The position numbers and the translations under genes are program-made. From positions 2,663,057-2,727,056 of the forward strand of contig CM055822.1 of the NCBI GenBank assembly GCA_029582265.1: 64,000 nt of DNA, read 5' to 3'. Shown here piece after piece: positions 57,905 through 64,000 of this stretch (positions are counted from its first letter, which is position 1; each line of letters begins with the position of its first letter). This stretch comes from Zoroaster sp. YZ-2022. Taxonomy: Eukaryota; Echinodermata; Asteroidea; Forcipulatida; Zoroasteridae. A model generated the notes under the pieces. It was not told the DNA's origin. It worked only from the letters and a program-made list of their open reading frames with translations, and searched no databases.

Positions 57905-58200
57905 GAAGAATGCGATCTGGCGCCACTTTTTAAGGGCTTTTTGCAACCACTAACCAGTTTAAAAATAATTCTATCGATTTTTGGTGGTACCAGAAAACTA
58001 TCTTTAAATCCCTTTTATGATGGTTTTTGGACTTGATTTCCTTCAAAAAAAATCCTCCCCTTCAGAAAATATAAGGATCCTATTATAGTTGCCACTCGCA
58101 CATTGTACAATGACTGTGTTGGTCACTAATTGTGGGTTACAAGATCAGACTGACATGACTGAAATTCGCCATTATGCAAAAAATGATTTTTCATGAAACA
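57905..58200. repeat. Truncated copy of the ATGTTGTATCCGACCG element
   Basis: Left end GAATGCGATCTGGCGCCACT, then GGATCCTATTATAGTTGCCA (empty hAT site) to TGATTTTTCATGAAAC; the right end is absent. Confidence 0.75.
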
Positions 58201-58209
58201 GAGATGCCA

Positions 58210-59760
58210 CTGAAATTTATTATCATTGTGACAAATAACCGTGAATGACGTCATAGCGTAGCGATGTATCGACCGGGTGCAGCTCATGAATTTTAGCCTT
58301 TCTAGGCCTTATGGAAGGCTCTCCTGTCAACTACTACACAGAATAAATGTTACATTTATGAAAATGTCAGCAACAAATGGTTTAAAAATAATCAATGAAT
58401 CTTACCTCATAGTCCTATATACATACAATAGTCTACTGTTGAGTTTTTGACTTTTTGATGTTGATGATACTACATGGAACTGCGCTCACTGGAAGCTTCC
58501 TCTTCCTCAAATATGATCATTGTTTTTATATGAGTTGCCTTGGCATGTGCAGTGAGTACTTTTTTCTTTTGTGTTACTTGCCTTTAGTTCCTTGTTGCTG
58601 CTGCTTGATACTTCTGGCATGTGCTGTTTGCAAATGATAGCAAATAGCTGTATCTACTGGTGAGTGAAGAATGTCCTCTCTGTGGTCAAGTTGAAGACTT
58701 GTCTTCTTCTTGATTTGAGTTCATATTTGATAGACTGAACAGCACTGAATGTTTTTATTTCCAGGCGATTGGTTTTAGCATTTATGATTATTCATGATGC
58801 TGGTTTTGCTCAACAACTGGAGCAGTGATGATGCTCAGGCATGCCCTTATCAGCTGTCCCAATGTTGGTACACTTCCATAAGCGCTTTCCCCAATGATCC
58901 AGGCGTGCTGGTGTACCATTACAATAAGGGTCTGGTAGGTTGGATCACAAGTGATTCTGTTGACCTCCTGGTGATATTTGTCTTTTTCGCCTCTGTTTTT
59001 TTATGACCTCTTTACTTGCGTGTGCCTTTATAGATTTCTTCCCGAAGATCCGTAGTTGATGTGTTTTGTACACCATGTACAACTCATGAGTCCAGGTTGG
59101 TAATTTTCTAAGGTAGGCTGAGAAAATCGCCCGTTGTAGAAAACGCTCCTCCACCCACCCACTGTTACATTTATTTTAAATCTTCGCCTCAATTGTCTTC
59201 AACTGTCCGTTCTTTGCAGAACCTTAGGTTTTCCATCTTTAATTGTCCCGAAGAATGGCCCGCACTCTTCCTCCATGCTTTGACAAATTCTGAAAACCAA
59301 GTTTCAATGCTCTTGGCAATCGCTTCAGCATACATGTACATGTGTTAGACAACTCGTCCCTGCCTAGTCTCAGATGGCCATATGACAAGGACTTGGTTGG
59401 TACCGGCGGTAATGTAGGAGTATTTGATATGAAGACTGCGATCGACGAAAACTCACCGGAAATCATAGACTTGATTTCAGGCTGTGTGTGATAACCGCTT
59501 ACCACTACAGCATACATACGAAGGCGACAGGTTCATCGTGCGCTCGTTACATACATACCGCGTGGTCGCGGGCTGTTGGCGGGATAAGCCTCGAAATCAA
59601 GGCTACTGAAATTACTGCTGCGCTGCTGTATACTCGTCGGGCGCCAAAAAAAAAAAAAAAATTCCGTTTCCTTTTTTTTCCTCCGGTCTTTTTATGAATG
59701 GACGGCCGGAAAAAAAACGGATTTTGGGGAGATTTTTTTAAAAACCGGAATTCTGGTTTA
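58210..59760. other. Gene-free stretch
   Basis: No conserved coding motif. A short Cys/Leu-rich open frame near 58455-58637 and a minus-strand frame at 59239-59517 lack family features. A poly-A run at 59646. Confidence 0.35.
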
Positions 59761-59765
59761 AACCA

Positions 59766-59985
59766 GAGAATGCCTCAATATAATAATATTATATCAGTTA
59801 AATTGCACTATAAGCTTACTTACAAAAGCATGATGAGAATGCCTCAATATAATAATATTATATCAGTTAAATTGCACTATAAACTTACTTACAAAAGCAT
59901 GATGAAATGCTCAGTATATTATATCAGTTAAATTGTACTAACACTCACAAAAGCATGATGAGAATGCCTCAATATAATATTATAA
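59766..59985 (+). repeat. ~68-bp tandem repeat
   Basis: Three to four units of GAATGCCTCAATATAATAAT ATTATATCAGTTAAATTGCA CTATAA-CTTACTTACAAAAG CATGATGA; the third is shortened. Confidence 0.85.
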
Positions 59986-60163
59986 ATACATATATAAATA
60001 CATGTTAAGGAAGGTACAACATTGGTAAAAGTGGACAAAACTGTTTCCATGGATAAGCTTTACTTTCTTTAATTTAGATGAGAAAATTTAAAAAGATTCC
60101 CAATTTGTACATAAAATACTTATAAATGTTCATATTTTTTTGTTTTCTCTGAAATGAGAGTAC

Positions 60164-60645
60164 TTAAAAAGGGACAACGTCATCATCAGAGCAGACTTTC
60201 AACAGGGCATGGAATCAGTGTCATGGTTAAGATGACAACAATGACTGAAAATTACTGACTCATTTATGCAGAAAGCGGTAATATGACCTTATGGGGGTAT
60301 GTTTTCAGTCACTGGAGTTAATCTAAAACTAGCACTCTGATTCCATGCCTATTGATCTAAAAACACTGATTCCATGCCCTGTTGATAAAACTAGCACTCT
60401 GAATCCATACCTGTTGATCTAAAACTAGCATTCTGATTCCGTGCCTGTTGATCAAAAACACTCTGATTCCATGCCCTGTTGATCTAAAACTAGCACACTG
60501 ATTCCATGCCCTGTTGATCTAAAACTAGCACTCTGAATCCATGCCCTGTTGATCTAAAACTGGCACTCTGATTCCATGCCCTGTTGATCTAAAACTAGCA
60601 CTCTGAATCCATGCCCTGTTGATCGTGGTGATATTGTCCCTTTAA
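60164..60645. mobile_element. TTAA-flanked MITE with internal 35-bp array, copy 2
   Basis: TTAAAAAGGGACAACGTCAT to GATATTGTCCCTTTAA, TTAA at both ends. The interior unit GATCTAAAACTAGCACTCTG ATTCCATGCCCTGTT, single in copy 1 (45289-45496), is amplified to about nine tandem units at 60325-60625. Confidence 0.8.
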
Positions 60646-60790
60646 GACATAATCATTGTTCAGGATGATTGATACTTTTCCAACTTCACATCAAGTTAGC
60701 TTTTGGATAATAATTTTGTAATGAGGTAATTACTGACGTTATAACTTCCATTTAAACAATGACAACACAAACAATGGGACAAGATTTTAC

Positions 60791-60948
60791 CTCCTCAGCT
60801 GTTGATTCAGAGGATAATTCTGTGGAGGTGATGTCATCGTAGACGATGGCAAAGCTACTGAGTGTGATTGGAGCAAAGCTGCTGATTCTCGTGACCATCA
60901 CCATGAGATCAGGATTCTCCTGAATGACCAGTAATAATGGCAGTCCTG
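60791..60948 (-). CDS. Candidate host-gene exon
   Basis: 158 nt between TTTCTAGCAG and GAGGAG/GTAAAA. The single open frame reads GLPLLLVIQENPDLMVMVTR, ISSFAPITLSSFAIVYDD and ITSTELSSESTAEE, compositionally like a normal soluble or luminal protein and free of repeats elsewhere in the window. The acceptor is a tandem TAGCAG (NAGNAG), so the exon may begin at 60948 or 60945. I do not recognise the gene. Neighbouring exons on this strand must lie outside, or in the repeat-rich DNA on either side. Confidence 0.55.
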
Positions 60949-61190
60949 CTAGAAAGAAGAAGAAAAAAATGACAATCAAGTTATTGGTCATTGCTGAAAA
61001 ATATCAATATTGGTGACTTTCAAAGAAAAGTTAAGTGCTGACATAAGGAATAAATAAATGGATGTAGCTATTTCCATTAATTCACTTAAAATTCAATGAC
61101 ATTTGAAAGAGAGATTGCCCCTACAAACAGACACAATTAGGCAGGTTACTATAATGAGCATGTACAGGTAGACAACCTCTTGTATTCAGG

Positions 61191-64000
61191 GAATAATAAT
61201 AATAATAATAAAGATTTATAAGCGCATATCCACCCTGCTGGGGCTCAAAGCGTGCGGAAACAAAGATAAAACATGAATACAAACAATATACAATGATAAC
61301 ATAGGAAAAAATATGTACTGAGATACACGTACCTACAATGGAATTACAAATATACATCATCTTTGAAGAATTGTGACATAAGATGAGTTTTAAGCATCGA
61401 CTTAAATCTAGTTATACTATGACAAGATTTGAGTTTAGTTGGAAGATGATTCAGGAGTCCTCGGAGTCAGCGACAGAAAAGACCTATCACCCCAGTTCCG
61501 TTTGATGTTGGTTCCTTTAGGAGTGACATGTTGCTGGGCGCAAGTGCGTGATGGAGTGTAGACTTTAAGCAGTTCAGAAATATAAATTTGAGCAATGTTA
61601 TTAAAGATTTGTGAACAATTAGCATAAGTTTAAAACAATTCTCTGTGAAACAGGAAGCCAGTGCAGTTCTTTCAAGATTGGCGTGATATGGCATGACTTT
61701 TGGACAAAGTCACAACACGAGCTGCTGTGTTTTGTATGTTCTGAGGCGAGATATTTGATTCTGCGGGAGACGTGGAGTAGAGCATTCCCGTTATCGGGCG
61801 TGATGTGACAAACATGAATAATTTGTTCAGTAGCACTTTTATTCAAGTATTTCCTTATTAAGCTGATATTTCTGATATGAAATGATGATATGCGAACAAT
61901 GTTGGAGATATGAGGTTTTAAAGTCGTTGAGTCAAATATAACACCAAATTACGTTACTTGTGATGAGGGGTTATCTGCGAGTCACCAATTGCAATAGATG
62001 GAAGAGAAACTTTAGACAATTGCTGGCGTGATCCAAATAGAACAAATTCTGTTTTAAATCGTTCAATTTCAGGAAGTTTTTCCGCATCCAACTTGAATCT
62101 CTTGAATACATTTCTCCAGTGTTGTAATGCAGGAATGGCAAGGCAGGTTCTTGAGAAGATTTAAAGAAGTATTAATGTGAGCTCGCGTGTCATCAAGCGT
62201 GAACATGGTGAATTTAAATTATACTTCAAAATGATATCACGAACTGGAAGCGTATAAACGGTAAACCACTGTGGGCCGAGCACGAGCCTTGGGGTGCAGA
62301 ATAGTCCAAGAGAATAACAGGCTCGGGTGGCATTACCAATACAAACATGCTGAGGCCTGTTATTTAAAAGGTGGGACTTCCCACACCAATCCAGGGAGCT
62401 GTGTGTGTATTCCCAGATGATATTGAAGGCGGGAGAGAGAGGTTTTTGTGATCGACCGTGTCAAAAGCGGCGCTTAAGTCTAACAAAACTAATACAGATG
62501 ATTTTTCCATCATCCATGGCAGATAAAATGTCATTGTTGTATGGAGAAGAAGCAGTTTCCGTTCCCAGGAAATGGTTTATAGAGGCCACGACTGGAAATG
62601 TATCCGACAGGAATTATTCCTACCTGAGAACATGGTCGAGATCCGTGATGAAACAACTTCAGCTAGATTGTTTTCCAAGGTACTTTAAATTACGCTACGG
62701 TCGAGTAATTTTTGAAAACTTCCTTGTCCAAATTGGGTTTCTTCAGGAGTGGTTTTAACGGAGCCTTAATCTCTTCTGGCTATCAGAAACAACCGGAAGA
62801 AAGAGATCTATTTTACAATAATTGTGATATACTGTAGTAACACATCAATATTTTGTGTTTATTAGCGAAGTTGGCACTGGATCAAGATTCACACACGATT
62901 TTGGATGGTGATTTCGCCAGTGATGGTTTCTTGATCTCCGTAACACTAGTAGGCTCAAACGCCATAGACAGTCTACATTGTGGATCCTTAGCATTGATGG
63001 TGTTTGTGATAGAATGACCCAGGTACTGGGGGAAAATAATGACGGATATTCTCAATTTTTGTGACAAAAAAGTTTGAAAATTCATTAGCGAGGTCCCTGA
63101 TTGGAGTGTGTAGATGGAAGCATACTGGAGCTTTGGGTTTATTGAAGCAGCTTTTTCTAACAATGTTAAAGGTTTTTCTGATGTGGCAGAGTTCTCTTCC
63201 ACAAGAGATGAGTAGTGAGTTATTTTGGCCTGGTTAATCATGTTTCTTCACAATATCTCGTTGGGTTACAGTATTCTTGCCGATGTACTCCAAGTTTCCC
63301 ATTGTCGCACGCCATTTTCGTTCAAGTTGACGCCATGGTTCCTTCCCTTTGCAACGAATATCATCCCCATTGAACCAGGGGGATTCAGATTGTAGTTTAC
63401 AGTTCTAAGTTTTTTGCAGACATGATCGATGCGTCAAAGATGTACTGGGACAGTAGATTCAAATAGATTGACAACTACAAGAATCCAGCTCACCATCTTC
63501 AAAAGGGTTTACATTTTCCGAGTTGAGATTCCAAGATCATGACGCCATAAATCTCTAATATTTACATTTGATCAGTGGTGGTACAGTTACAGAAATAGTG
63601 GGCGTAATGGGAGGGTTTTTTAGAGTTCACTTATCTGCCAGCAGATTGCACCAATGATCAGATAAGCCGGGATGGATAGTTATATTAAAATAAGAGGTGA
63701 AGTATTTTCACGCGTTATCATGAGGTCAAGAACCAGTGACCATATCGATGGAAGTGGGTGCTGTGATATGCTGGATTAAGTCCATAGAGCAGAGGCCAGA
63801 TCTTTAAACTTCAGTTAGCATAATTGTTTGAAGAGAGATGTCCATATGAATGTTAAAATAAGGCAGTTAAAATAATGTCAGATGGGTGCAAGAGATAATC
63901 CACAATTAATTTCTCAGAATTTCCTGCAGAAAACTGGAGAAGTTACATGTTTACCATCAACATCCCTTTCTGGTCGATATAAGCCATTAACCAAAGGCCG
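61191..64000 (-). pseudogene. Decayed L2/CR1-like LINE, runs off the window end
   Basis: On the minus strand, going 5' to 3': an endonuclease-end region with PTSIDM and LIIGAICW-like remains (about 63800-63600); PWRQLERKWRATMGNLE (63345 to 63290); INQAKITHYSSLVEENSATS and FEPTSVTEIKKP (63240-62900); the RT block VLVLLDLSAAFDTVDH (about 62505-62455) and PQGS near 62295; ERFKTEFVLFGSRQQLSKVS (62075-62015); SCHITPILKELHWLPVSQRI (61690-61630); and ALAPSNMSLL (61545-61515). It ends with an L2-like tail GGATATGCGCTTATAAATCT and (ATT)n at 61191-61210. Frameshifts and stops abound. The element would encode endonuclease and reverse transcriptase for target-primed retrotransposition; this copy is dead. 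Confidence 0.85.

Noticed and set aside
62405..62758. Plus-strand protein of 117 residues
   Set aside because: It is antisense to the LINE reverse transcriptase region; the minus strand shows the real motifs.

Overview
This is 64 kb of a metazoan genome: spliced exons, tRNA-derived SINEs, LINE remnants, cut-and-paste DNA transposons, minisatellites and long AT-rich gene-free stretches. A HYR-domain exon followed by a discoidin (F5/8 type C) exon, the CsRn1-type LTR element, P-like and MULE-like transposases and many TTAA-, TAA- and 8-bp-flanked MITEs fit a marine invertebrate, most likely a deuterostome such as an echinoderm. That assignment is inference. There are no prokaryotic operons, promoters or CRISPR arrays. 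One 500-N scaffold gap lies at 14032-14531.

Layout. 1-0.7 kb: two plus-strand exons of a HYR plus discoidin extracellular protein. 1.0-5.7 kb: a complete, very young Ty3/gypsy retrotransposon of the CsRn1/Kabuki/Boudicca type (minus strand) with near-identical LTRs, a 6-bp target duplication, a tRNA-Trp-like primer site and a GGGAAAC -1 frameshift signal. 5.8-14 kb: nested DNA transposons (Harbinger-like MITE, a hAT element inside an older inverted-repeat element), a decayed gypsy gag-protease and a SINE. 14.6-18.6 kb: the most interesting gene, a five-exon P-element-like transposase (minus strand) whose N-terminus is a Cys-rich zinc module resembling the RAG1 N-terminal region instead of the usual THAP finger; it is broken by frameshifts and a short insertion. 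20-27 kb: second Harbinger-like MITE and two related hAT elements, one of them carrying a foldback element. 29-45 kb: repeats of many kinds (GTCAAAA-rich elements, a 15-bp minisatellite that stays open in several frames, compound tandem duplications, a large foldback, a 41-bp AT array, a tandem ~330-bp module family with a triplicated exon-like block, a LINE 3' fragment). 45-52 kb: more hAT and TTAA-type elements. 53.2-54.3 kb: a frameshifted MULE-like transposase followed directly by two histone-type 3' stem-loops. 55-60 kb: minisatellites and MITEs. 60.8-64 kb: one plausible host exon (minus strand) and a decayed L2/CR1-like LINE running off the window end.

The genes do not form a pathway. 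The window is best read as an intron or intergenic region of host genes that has accumulated mobile elements in layers. Several insertions can be dated relative to each other because uninterrupted sister copies lie in the same window. All names rest on reading translated motifs and repeats by eye; no search was run.
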